From positions 62,001 to 126,000 of the forward strand of contig NZ_FOJI01000008.1 of NCBI RefSeq assembly GCF_900111235.1: a stretch of DNA of 64,000 bases. Direction: 5' to 3'. Of the stretch, positions 56,535-64,000 are shown one piece after another. The notes under the pieces are model-generated. The model did not search any database and was not told where the DNA came from. It saw only the letters and a list, made by a program, of their open reading frames with translations. Position 1 is the stretch's first letter; each line of letters opens with the position of its first letter. Position numbers and translations under genes: made by a program. The DNA comes from [Clostridium] fimetarium. GTDB lineage: Bacteria > Bacillota > Clostridia > Lachnospirales > Lachnospiraceae.

Positions 56535-59228
56535 TTATATACTTCCTTTCCTCCCATTCATCCTTATAAATACCTTCCTTGCCATATCAATTGGAATGAC
56601 TGTAAAAGCAAGGAGAAATACGACTTGGAGTTCAAGTAGGTTGAGCCCTGTTGTTCTAAAAAGCGTACCCCCAAAATAAATCAGTAATAATTGAACGATA
56701 AAAATAAAGAATATAATGAACATAAATGATTTATTTTTCCAAATATGAGCAAATAAATTCAATCTATATGTACGTGCATTAAAACTATTAAAGATGCTCG
56801 CAAAAATAAACAATCCAAAGAATGCAGTCATTAGAAATTGTCTACCTTCTGAACCACGAAACATTTGACTAAATATAGGAAGTTTCAAAAACAGGATACA
56901 CAAAGAGGCTGTGTAGATTCCTGTGAAAAGTATTTGGTTCCACATATATAAATTAATAATGGGTTCATCTCTACGTTTTGGAGGTTCCTTCATATATTCA
57001 TCCAGTGGAATTTCGCCAGAAAAGGCAAGCCCGGCTAATGTATCCATAACCATATTAATCCATAACATCTGAAGGACTGTAATTGGTGTTGGTACCCCTA
57101 TAAATGGACCAATGATTGAAACTACAACGGCACATAGGTTAACTGTAAGTTGAAATATCAAAAACTTTCGAATGCTTTTAAATATAGTTCTGCCATAAAG
57201 TATCGCTTTAGAAATAGAAAGAAAATTATCATCTAAAATAACAATATCACTCGCTTCTTTTGCGATTTCAGCACCACTACCCATAGAAAAACCTACATCT
57301 GCTTTTTTTAGTGCTGGTGCATCATTCACCCCATCACCCGTCATTCCAGATACCAATCCCATTTCTTGAGATATTTTTATAAGTCTGCTTTTATCTGAAG
57401 GCAATGCACGTGCTACAACACGTAATTGGGGTAATATCTGTTTTAATTTATTGTCCCTAAGCATTGTTAACTCACTACTCGTAATGACTGCATTTTGTTG
57501 GCCGTCTTTAATCAAGCCAACTTCGCGAGCAATGGCTGATGCTGTTTCTTTATTATCACCTGTTATCATAACTACTTGAACCCCAGCATCCATTACCTTA
57601 CGAATTGCACCATGTGCTTCTTGCCGTACTTCATCTCTAATTCCAATGATACCAACAAGTGTTAAGTTTTTTAAGTCTGATGCTTTTTTTACTGGAAAAT
57701 CACTAGTTGCAACGGCCAAAAGTCGTATAGCTTTACCGGACATATCACTCATTATCTTTGTAAGGTCATCCATGTGAGTAATTGATTTGGTTGCCCCATA
57801 CTTATCATAATAGCTACTGCAGTTTAAAAGTATTTTTTCTGGAGCACCTTTGATAAGTGTGATGTGCTTATTGTTATTCATGATGTCCGCGGTAGAGTAT
57901 TTATCTGTACTATTAAATGGTATTCTTGAGAGTACTTTTACTTTTCTTTTCTCCAAAAAATGTGCACCACCAAAATCAAGAATGGCTCTCTCTGTCGTAT
58001 TTCCACCGATAGCTTGAGTTTTATCATCGTTACTGCTTACTGAGGAACTAGTGTTATATACTGCCGAAAGCTTAAACAAATCATATAACCCTTGATTTTT
58101 TATTAATTCTGATATAGTGCTATATTGTGTACAATCACCACTTAAAAAAGAGATAACTTGAAGTTTACCTTTTGTAATCGTACCCGTTTTATCTGTAAAC
58201 AAGATATTTAGGCTGCCAGACGTTTCTATACCCACTAATTTTCTAACAAGAACATTATCTTTCAACATACTCTTCATATTTGACGATAATACTACAGTAA
58301 TCATCATAGGCAGTCCTTCTGGCACCGCAACCACAATTACGGTGATTGCAAGTGTTATCGCATGGAGAAGATTCCCTAAGATGATAGGTGGACTTTTCAA
58401 GATCTCCATAACCTTAACCATATCAAATCCCTGACTCATAAAAATGGAATTAAACAAATCAGCTATTGCTACTGTTCCAGCCCCCAAATAGCCAAAGCTG
58501 CTGATTGTTTCAGCAAGTTTTCCTAGTCGTAACTTTAAAGGACTTTCACGAGTTTCTTCTTGAATTTCATATGCAATATGTCCATAAAAAGTGTTATTTC
58601 CGACTTGGGTAACAAGCATTACACCTTCTCCAGTACACACGATACTGCCTCGAAAAAGCTTGTTTTTTTGCATGAAGTTTGAGCCGTCGTCGTCTAGTGA
58701 AGATGTTTTAGATGGTATTTTAAGAGTTTCTTTCGATTCTCCGTTTAATGCTGACTGGTCTACATTTAACTCTCCAAATACGATTATTCCATCCCCTGGT
58801 ATTCTTTCACCTGCTTGTAGAATAATATAATCTCCCACCACGATGTCATTAATAGGTAACTCTAATAACCCTTCCGCTCGTTTCACTCTACACTTGGTTT
58901 TATCTGCTTCTTCTTGTAACTTTTCAAATGCTGATTCACTACCATATTCAGATAAAGTAGATATAAATGTTGCCAAGAAAATTGCAACAGCTATACCTGC
59001 TGTTTCATACCAATCAAAATTTCTAATTAAGAACAAAACATTGACTGCAAGCACTATAAGTAAAATTTTAATAATAGGATCATTAAAGCTTTGAAGAAAT
59101 TGTCGCAAAAAAGTATTCCTTTTCCTTTTGCCTAACTGGTTATCCCCATATCGATCCTTTGATTTAGATATTTCATCAATAGTTAGTCCTACAAAAGAGT
59201 CAGGTAGAACATTTTCTGGATTTAACAA
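56535..59228 (-). CDS. P-type Ca2+-transporting ATPase (PMCA/SERCA type)
   Basis: An 897-aa P2-type ATPase that pumps cations, likely Ca2+, out of the cytoplasm. It shows the N-terminal cation ATPase domain, NGES (TGES loop), AVPEGLPMMIT, the phosphorylated LFTDKTGTITKG (Asp), KGAPE, VMITGDNKETAS, GDGVNDAPALKKADVG and 8-10 helices. Start is TTG at 59228 after GGAGGTGAATTTATA. It lies upstream of the M-box promoter in its own unit. Cation specificity is inferred. Confidence 0.92.
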   Translation of the reverse strand: MLNPENVLPDSFVGLTIDEISKSKDRYGDNQLGKRKRNTFLRQFLQSFNDPIIKILLIVLAVNVLFLIRNFDWYETAGIAVAIFLATFISTLSEYGSESAFEKLQEEADKTKCRVKRAEGLLELPINDIVVGDYIILQAGERIPGDGIIVFGELNVDQSALNGESKETLKIPSKTSSLDDDGSNFMQKNKLFRGSIVCTGEGVMLVTQVGNNTFYGHIAYEIQEETRESPLKLRLGKLAETISSFGYLGAGTVAIADLFNSIFMSQGFDMVKVMEILKSPPIILGNLLHAITLAITVIVVAVPEGLPMMITVVLSSNMKSMLKDNVLVRKLVGIETSGSLNILFTDKTGTITKGKLQVISFLSGDCTQYSTISELIKNQGLYDLFKLSAVYNTSSSVSSNDDKTQAIGGNTTERAILDFGGAHFLEKRKVKVLSRIPFNSTDKYSTADIMNNNKHITLIKGAPEKILLNCSSYYDKYGATKSITHMDDLTKIMSDMSGKAIRLLAVATSDFPVKKASDLKNLTLVGIIGIRDEVRQEAHGAIRKVMDAGVQVVMITGDNKETASAIAREVGLIKDGQQNAVITSSELTMLRDNKLKQILPQLRVVARALPSDKSRLIKISQEMGLVSGMTGDGVNDAPALKKADVGFSMGSGAEIAKEASDIVILDDNFLSISKAILYGRTIFKSIRKFLIFQLTVNLCAVVVSIIGPFIGVPTPITVLQMLWINMVMDTLAGLAFSGEIPLDEYMKEPPKRRDEPIINLYMWNQILFTGIYTASLCILFLKLPIFSQMFRGSEGRQFLMTAFFGLFIFASIFNSFNARTYRLNLFAHIWKNKSFMFIIFFIFIVQLLLIYFGGTLFRTTGLNLLELQVVFLLAFTVIPIDMARKVFIRMNGRKGSI

Positions 59229-59330
59229 TATAAATTCACCTCCTCAAATAAAAATATTCAAAAACCTTGAAAATATAACATAAGGTTTCGATTAATTTAT
59301 ATTTTATTGATATTTAGCTTCCATTAACGA

Positions 59331-59378
59331 AAAAACTCATATATTTCCTCTTTTATAGTTAAGGAAATATATGAGTTT
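59331..59378 (-). terminator. intrinsic terminator after spoIVA
   Basis: AAACTCATATATTTCCT pairs with AGGAAATATATGAGTTT (perfect 17-bp stem) and is followed by TTTTCG on the minus strand. It lies 30 bases after the spoIVA stop. Confidence 0.85.
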
Positions 59379-59408
59379 GGGGGCATTAAAACCAAACTTA
59401 TTGATTAG

Positions 59409-60881
59409 TTATACAATCAAACAAACAAGTCCCGAATTCTCATTCATGACTTTTTCAAGCGTCTCACTTATCTTGTTCATACTCTCTTCGGTGATATTAT
59501 GAGTTTTTTCATTAATACCATCCTCCACAATCTTCTCAATCGTCTTTCCAAATATATTTGTATCCCATATTCCATCTGAATTATTTAAAGTACTCTGTTT
59601 TATGTACTCTATCAAATCATCTGCTTGTTGCTTTGTTCCAACGATCGGTGCAATTTCTACATTGATATTTGTTCTTAACATATTAATCGATGGGGCTTGT
59701 GCTTTTATTTTAACGCCAAATTTATTCCCATTCTTAATAACAACTGGTTCTTCTAATTGAATTTCTTCTTTTGTTGGAGTTACTACTCCATAGCCTGATA
59801 GTTTAACCTGCGAAATAGCATTCGCAACTTTATCAAATTCTTTTTTCTTAGCCGAAAGTGCTTTGACCGTACTAATCAGTTGATATTCATTTGTAATTTC
59901 CATACCGGTTAATTCACTTAAGATATCAAAATAGATATCATCCTTCATACGGACATCAATTTTTACTTTGCCATCAGCCATATTAATATTTGATATTTTT
60001 ATATCTGAAACATATTCGCTATCGTTTTCGTATGGTGACTTTTTAATATCTTTCACATAGGAATAGTTATCTAACATTTGCCTAACAATATTAATGATAC
60101 TATTCTTTAGCCAATGGTCACTAGATAGCATTTCCATCCATTTTGGTGTATAAAAATCCAATTCAGATATTGGAAATTCATACAATACACTCTCCAAAAT
60201 TTTATATACATCGTCTTTTTTCAACTGGTCACAGTTAACTGGCAGAACAGCTACTTTATATTTCTCAGAAAGCTGATTGGCAAGTTCTTTTGTATCGTCT
60301 GAAAATGGTCTTGAACTATTCAAAATAATTACATAAGGTTTGCTTAACTTACTTAGCTCGCTTACAGTGCGTTCTTCAGCCTGAACATAATTTTCACGTG
60401 GTATTTCACCAAATGAACCATCCGTTGTAATTACGATACCAATTGTTGAATGTTCATTGATTACCTTCTTCGTTCCAATTTCTGCAGCTTGCGTAAATGG
60501 AATTTCATTTTCAAACCAAGGAGTCTTAACCATCCTCTCTTTTTCATTTTCAATATGGCCTGTTGCTCCATCCACCATAAACCCAACACAGTCAATTAAT
60601 CTGATTTTAAAATCTACATCGTCAAAAAGCTTAATGTTGGCTGCTTCATTTGGGACAAATTTTGGTTCTGTTGTCATTATTGTTTTGCCTGTTGCACTCT
60701 GTGGCAATTCATCTATTGCACGCTGTTTACTATGTACATTTTCCATTGAAGGCAAAACGCATATGTCCATAAATCTTTTTATAAATGTAGATTTTCCTGT
60801 CCTTACAGGTCCAACCACGCCTAAATAGATTTCACCATTTGTTCTGGCCTGTATATCCTTGTATACATTGAATTTATCCAT
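59409..60881 (-). CDS. spoIVA: stage IV sporulation protein A
   Basis: A 490-aa coat morphogenetic ATPase made in the mother cell; it polymerises on the forespore outer membrane and anchors the coat. It has the P-loop GVVGPVRTGKSTFIKRFM (about residues 22-39), a DCVGFMVDGATGH switch region and the expected C-terminus ending GLVCLIV. Length is standard. Its presence strongly implies an endospore former. In Bacillus it is under sigma-E; I did not recognise a promoter here. Confidence 0.97.
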   Translation of the reverse strand: MDKFNVYKDIQARTNGEIYLGVVGPVRTGKSTFIKRFMDICVLPSMENVHSKQRAIDELPQSATGKTIMTTEPKFVPNEAANIKLFDDVDFKIRLIDCVGFMVDGATGHIENEKERMVKTPWFENEIPFTQAAEIGTKKVINEHSTIGIVITTDGSFGEIPRENYVQAEERTVSELSKLSKPYVIILNSSRPFSDDTKELANQLSEKYKVAVLPVNCDQLKKDDVYKILESVLYEFPISELDFYTPKWMEMLSSDHWLKNSIINIVRQMLDNYSYVKDIKKSPYENDSEYVSDIKISNINMADGKVKIDVRMKDDIYFDILSELTGMEITNEYQLISTVKALSAKKKEFDKVANAISQVKLSGYGVVTPTKEEIQLEEPVVIKNGNKFGVKIKAQAPSINMLRTNINVEIAPIVGTKQQADDLIEYIKQSTLNNSDGIWDTNIFGKTIEKIVEDGINEKTHNITEESMNKISETLEKVMNENSGLVCLIV

Positions 60882-60983
60882 AAAATTACCCCTTCCACTA
60901 TTATATGCTAGTATAATATATGCAAGAGGTGCTCATTTATTCCCGTATTATATTGTAATCAATAATCGTTTCACTTGAATTTT

Positions 60984-61268
60984 TTATTCCACTTCCGTTT
61001 GTTTCATAAATGTCGGTTTTTTCCAGTATCTTGAACCATCAAGCGTTCTGCAAATGTATTGATAATCAATCAACTCCCGTCGCAACAGAAAGTAGTCATT
61101 AAATGTATGCCAGGTTTTTATAATCTCATTCACTTCTTTCTCTGTATAATCTATGTCAAATTCAAATTTTTGAGCTAGATAAGTCAATACCTCTTGCTTT
61201 ATGATTCCTTTTCTTGGAAGTTGTTTAATTCTTCCTTCCGTATCTAAAAATTTATCGATTTCACTCAT
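60984..61268 (-). CDS. DUF2087 domain protein
   Basis: A 94-aa protein formed almost only of the DUF2087 domain: GRIKQLPRKGIIKQEVLTYLAQKFE, YTEKEVNEIIKTWHTFNDYFLLRRELIDY and RTLDGSRYWKK. The domain is often at the C-terminus of transcription regulators, where it resembles a winged-helix fold; here it stands alone. The start follows GGAAG and sits 20 bases from a long CTTA microsatellite, which lies in its 5' leader. Function unknown. Confidence 0.85.
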   Translation of the reverse strand: MSEIDKFLDTEGRIKQLPRKGIIKQEVLTYLAQKFEFDIDYTEKEVNEIIKTWHTFNDYFLLRRELIDYQYICRTLDGSRYWKKPTFMKQTEVE

Positions 61269-61287
61269 AACTTTCCTTCCATTAATC

Positions 61288-61421
<134 letters not shown>

Positions 61422-61440
61422 CAATACATGCTTACTTCCT

Positions 61441-61785
61441 TCAATACAACACATCAAGATCAATTTTCTCTAACCACATTTCCTTCAGCGTCTTCACATC
61501 TTCGCTAAATTCCTTATCCGTCTGTAGATCATTTTTCACCAATTCTTCCAGTATCACAAATTCAAAGACATCTTTCCCAAACTTCTCCCAATCCGCCTTT
61601 AGTTTTAAGTCAATACACCCTGAACTACCCTTTGCAAATTCAAAGCGATTCCTATATCCTTGCACATTCGTAACTGCAGCCAAAAGCATTTTCCCATTCA
61701 CTGTATTTTGAATTGCACATAACCCTCCAATCACCTTCCGCTGCTTATATGCATCCTGTAACTCTCTCTTATCCATATTTTTCAT
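61441..61785 (-). CDS. degenerate GIY-YIG-like protein
   Basis: About 114 aa. The frame from GGLCAIQNTVNGKMLL to WEKFGKDVFEFVILEEL matches a small GIY-YIG family common in Clostridia and Bacteroidetes. The GIY and YIG motifs are worn (GGLCAI and LLAAVTN), although an Arg in YRNRFEF may stand at the catalytic site. An ATG at 61806 is in frame; AAGGAAAGG placed inside it suits the ATG at 61785 (MKNMDKRE). Nuclease activity is doubtful. Confidence 0.72.
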   Translation of the reverse strand: MKNMDKRELQDAYKQRKVIGGLCAIQNTVNGKMLLAAVTNVQGYRNRFEFAKGSSGCIDLKLKADWEKFGKDVFEFVILEELVKNDLQTDKEFSEDVKTLKEMWLEKIDLDVLY

Positions 61786-61977
61786 AAACCCTTTCCTTAT
61801 TATCATGATTTAGTTCACTTTTTTATGTCCTTTTTGATAAACTTTTTTCTGCTTCTTGCAATTTACTTCCTTTTTATTTCTTTTTTATTTTCTATTTATT
61901 GGTTTTTAACGCCCTTTTCCTGCTTTTCTATGTTCTTCGTTGATTAAAGTGCCATAACTCACTCCAACATGTAACCA

Positions 61978-62087
61978 GTGAATAACCATTTATAATGATG
62001 CATTTCGCCGCCGACCGGCTGAAAACAGCGCCCTTTGCTGTTTGAAGGAAAGGCAAGGCAAATACATCATTATAAATGATTATTCAC
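61978..62087. repeat. long inverted-repeat element IR3 (110 bp, core deleted)
   Basis: It has the GTGAATAACC and TATTCAC ends, ACCGGCTGA, and TGAAGGAAAGGCAAGG, but the P3/P4 hairpin is gone. The P2 helix is AAACAGC/GCTGTTT, with a changed pair relative to AAGCAGC/GCTGCTT in the other copies, so pairing is kept. Confidence 0.85.
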
Positions 62088-62167
62088 TCAACACCTTCAA
62101 CCCAGTTATGCCCTTTTTTTCGCCCTTCGTTGACTAAAGTGCCATAACTCACTCCAACACGTAACCA

Positions 62168-62348
62168 GTGAATAACCATTTATCATTATGCATTTCGCCG
62201 CCGACCGGCTGAAAGCAGCGTTAATATTTTGTCATGACTCAGATGAAAAATGAGCGAAGCGAGTCTTTTCATCATCTCTGAGGCATGTAAAAAATATGCT
62301 GCTTGAAGGAAAGGCAAGGCAAATGCATAATTATAAATGGTTATTCAC
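62168..62348. repeat. long inverted-repeat element IR4 (181 bp)
   Basis: The arms GTGAATAACCATTTAT and ATAAATGGTTATTCAC pair except where noted. Core strands ACCGGCTGA and TGAAGGAAAGGCAAGG are kept; the apex is GAGCGAAGCGAG. It ends 29 bases from the stop of the zinc-finger protein gene at 62378. Confidence 0.87.
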
Positions 62349-62377
62349 TCAACACCTCCATCCTCGAGTTACCCCCC

Positions 62378-63298
62378 TTAAATCTCCCCCTTCTTTCGGC
62401 GCCTGCTTTTTTGTACATTCGAACGATTACGACAAGCCGGACTGCAATATTTTTCTCTATTTGACAAAGCAATATAGAAATCCCCACAATGCTCGCAGCA
62501 ACTTAATAATATATTTTTATCGGTCACAGCAAACGCATAGATTGTCTCTATCGTAGTTTTGAGTGAATCGAATTCCCAAGAAATAAACGTTTTATCCAAT
62601 TGGTTAATCGTAAATCCTATCTTGTTCGCTTTGAACGCGTCCGCTAAAATTGTAACATCATCGGTAAGATGATTGGTGGAATCTCTATAGACCAAAAGCT
62701 GTTTGAAATGTTTTGAAAGCATCCCCGCAAATTCCATGATCCATTCTAATCGCTCACTATAAAACTTTGAGAATATCAAATCCATTACGATTGGTCTTTT
62801 ACCGTAGAACTTTGGAGAGTCCTCAGCCTTAACCAAATCAATACTATTTTTATAATATTTCAATCGAATATCATCCGGTCCCACAAAAGGGATGAACAAA
62901 TTTATATAATCTTCAGCATTCATATTTTTTTCTTTTATACTAATGTAATTTTTATCAATAATAAGTATTTCGTTGTCGCCTAGAATATTCTGATTAAATG
63001 TACTAGCACTAATCAAACCCAAAAGTCCATATTTTTTTACAAAAATCATAGTAAGTTTTTTTACAATTTCTAATGTGTCTTGAGATTTATTCTCATCATA
63101 AATTCTTGATGCATTACCAACTTTCAAAAAGTCTATTATGATATCCTCTGCAACGTCAAATGGATTGTACATTGAAAATGTGGCTTCCTCTGTTGGTGTT
63201 ATGTAAATATTTCCTTCTAAGTCATTTTTATATTCATAATCACTGTATTTAATCCAATCAGTAGCAAACCCACCAATCAAGCATATTTTTCTTTCCAT
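62378..63298 (-). CDS. protein with C-terminal CGNR/treble-clef-like zinc finger (DUF6076-like)
   Basis: A 306-aa protein of unknown role. The first 260 residues carry no motif I know. The C-terminus has CEHCGDFYIALSNREKYCSPACRNRSNVQKSRRRKK: four cysteines in a C-x2-C...C-x3-C pattern with an RNR motif and a basic tail, similar to CGNR zinc fingers of DNA-binding regulators. It is the last gene before IR4. The family name is my best guess. Confidence 0.65.
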   Translation of the reverse strand: MERKICLIGGFATDWIKYSDYEYKNDLEGNIYITPTEEATFSMYNPFDVAEDIIIDFLKVGNASRIYDENKSQDTLEIVKKLTMIFVKKYGLLGLISASTFNQNILGDNEILIIDKNYISIKEKNMNAEDYINLFIPFVGPDDIRLKYYKNSIDLVKAEDSPKFYGKRPIVMDLIFSKFYSERLEWIMEFAGMLSKHFKQLLVYRDSTNHLTDDVTILADAFKANKIGFTINQLDKTFISWEFDSLKTTIETIYAFAVTDKNILLSCCEHCGDFYIALSNREKYCSPACRNRSNVQKSRRRKKGEI

Positions 63299-63491
63299 AA
63301 AATTATTCCTTTCATATTAACTCTTATCTCTGTTAATTATTATATGTAATATGAATTCATATGTCAACTATTACATTGATAAATAAGTTCATACTATATC
63401 TCCGGACTGCTAAAAATGATATTGACTTATCAATCATTACGTACTAGAATATACAGAATTGGTGCTACCAATTCTAAGAAATGAGGTATTT

Positions 63492-63845
63492 ATGAGGTCT
63501 ACAAAGCAATTCGGATTAATTTTAGCCGTTACATTTATTGGAGAAATATTGCGATTTTTAATTCCACTTCCTATACCAGCAAGTATCTATGGACTTGTTA
63601 TTATGCTGATTGTATTAAAGACTGGAATTGTTAAACTTGAACAAGTGAAAAATGCAGCGGGATTTTTGATTGAAATAATGCCCTTGATGTTTATTCCAGC
63701 AGCTGTGGGGATTCTGGTCTCATGGGATGCCTTGAAAGATATCTATATTCCTATCATATTCATTACCATAACCACAACCATTATTGTAATGGTTGTTACC
63801 GGAAGAATCACACAATTTATTATACGTATAGAAAAGAGAAAATAA
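63492..63845 (+). CDS. LrgA/CidA family protein
   Basis: A 117-aa membrane protein with four helices; PASIYGLVIMLIVLKTGIV, EIMPLMFIPAAVGI and the helical pattern fit CidA/LrgA holin-like proteins, which affect murein hydrolase export or, as reported for some, pyruvate uptake. ATG at 63492 follows TGAGG by seven bases; an upstream ATG at 63459 has no such site. It is directly followed by an LrgB gene. Confidence 0.9.
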   Translation: MRSTKQFGLILAVTFIGEILRFLIPLPIPASIYGLVIMLIVLKTGIVKLEQVKNAAGFLIEIMPLMFIPAAVGILVSWDALKDIYIPIIFITITTTIIVMVVTGRITQFIIRIEKRK

Positions 63846-64000
63846 ATGAGTAATATATTATGTAGTTCAACATTTTTTGGAGTATTTATCAGTATTATTG
63901 GCTATGAATTAGGGCTATTTCTAAAAAAGACTTTTAAGAAAGCAATCTTTAACCCATTACTAATCTCAATTATATTTGTCATTGTTGTTTTATTGCTATT
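63846..64000 (+). CDS. LrgB/CidB family protein, cut by window edge
   Basis: The ATG at 63846 directly follows the TAA of the LrgA gene. The 51 codons seen (MSNILCSSTFFGVFISIIGYE then LGLFLKKTFKKAIFNPLLIS) match LrgB N-termini, with two membrane helices. The gene continues beyond 64000. Partner of the LrgA protein. Confidence 0.85.
   Translation, partial: MSNILCSSTFFGVFISIIGYELGLFLKKTFKKAIFNPLLISIIFVIVVLLL

Larger units (their letters stand above)
61936..62350. repeat. 190-bp tandem duplication carrying IR3 and IR4
   Basis: The leader TTCGTTGAYTAAAGTGCCAT is repeated at 61936 and 62126 (offset 190), each copy running into an IR element. The first copy has lost about 71 bases of the element core. 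Other than this, 61807-61935 holds T-rich, low-complexity sequence and no gene. Confidence 0.85.

Overview
The window looks like a chromosomal core segment from a low-GC, endospore-forming Firmicute, most likely a Clostridia member close to the Lachnospiraceae. The reasons are AT-rich codons, spoIVA, the yqfC-yqfD-phoH-ybeY block, mreBCD-PBP2-minCDE-rodA-mgsA in one run, DUF4321, DUF3048 and DUF896 proteins, and strong AGGAGG-type ribosome sites. Almost every gene is on the minus strand, so transcription runs from high to low coordinates. The plus strand carries only a DUF378 membrane protein and an LrgA/LrgB pair at the right edge. I saw no rRNA, tRNA, CRISPR array, prophage or transposase gene.

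Layout, left to right: a cut L,D-transpeptidase-like gene with a degenerate active site; a cytidylate-kinase-like gene; sdaAA/sdaAB (serine to pyruvate); yggS-sepF-ylmH-aroB-lspA-rluD (division, cell envelope, aromatic synthesis); an HlyD-like protein; DUF378; mgsA-rodA-minE-minD-minC-PBP2-mreD-mreC-mreB-radC (elongation and septum placement); DUF4321; a PLP enzyme; miaA-mutL-mutS (tRNA modification and mismatch repair); sulP; miaB; a PAS-GGDEF-EAL protein; proA, 5-formyl-THF cyclo-ligase, DUF896, an unknown protein and proB; two FAD oxidoreductases; a BofC-like protein; cdd, a CBS protein, a DUF3048 lipoprotein, ybeY-phoH-yqfD-yqfC; a small alarmone synthetase; rpsU (58 codons); alaS; rnhA; a membrane MutS homologue; a magnesium regulon (M-box riboswitch, soluble PRC/MgtE-N/CBS protein, NRAMP-related transporter); a P-type Ca2+-ATPase; spoIVA; an accessory patch (DUF2087, microsatellite, degenerate GIY-YIG, repeats, zinc-finger protein); lrgA-lrgB.

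The most interesting feature is a family of long inverted-repeat elements of about 180-210 bp (four clear copies and one divergent one). Each lies just downstream of a minus-strand stop codon and all face the same way. The arms differ in sequence between copies but stay complementary within each copy, with compensatory changes in several helices, conserved internal-loop sequences and a shared apical motif. This argues for selected structure, either RNA or a mobile hairpin. Degenerate tandem repeats lie beside most of these elements and also at several gene ends.

The second point is the M-box operon. The NRAMP protein lacks the usual TM1 and TM6 metal-site residues, and its neighbour is a transmembrane-free MgtE sensor half. 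Together they suggest a two-part magnesium uptake system.
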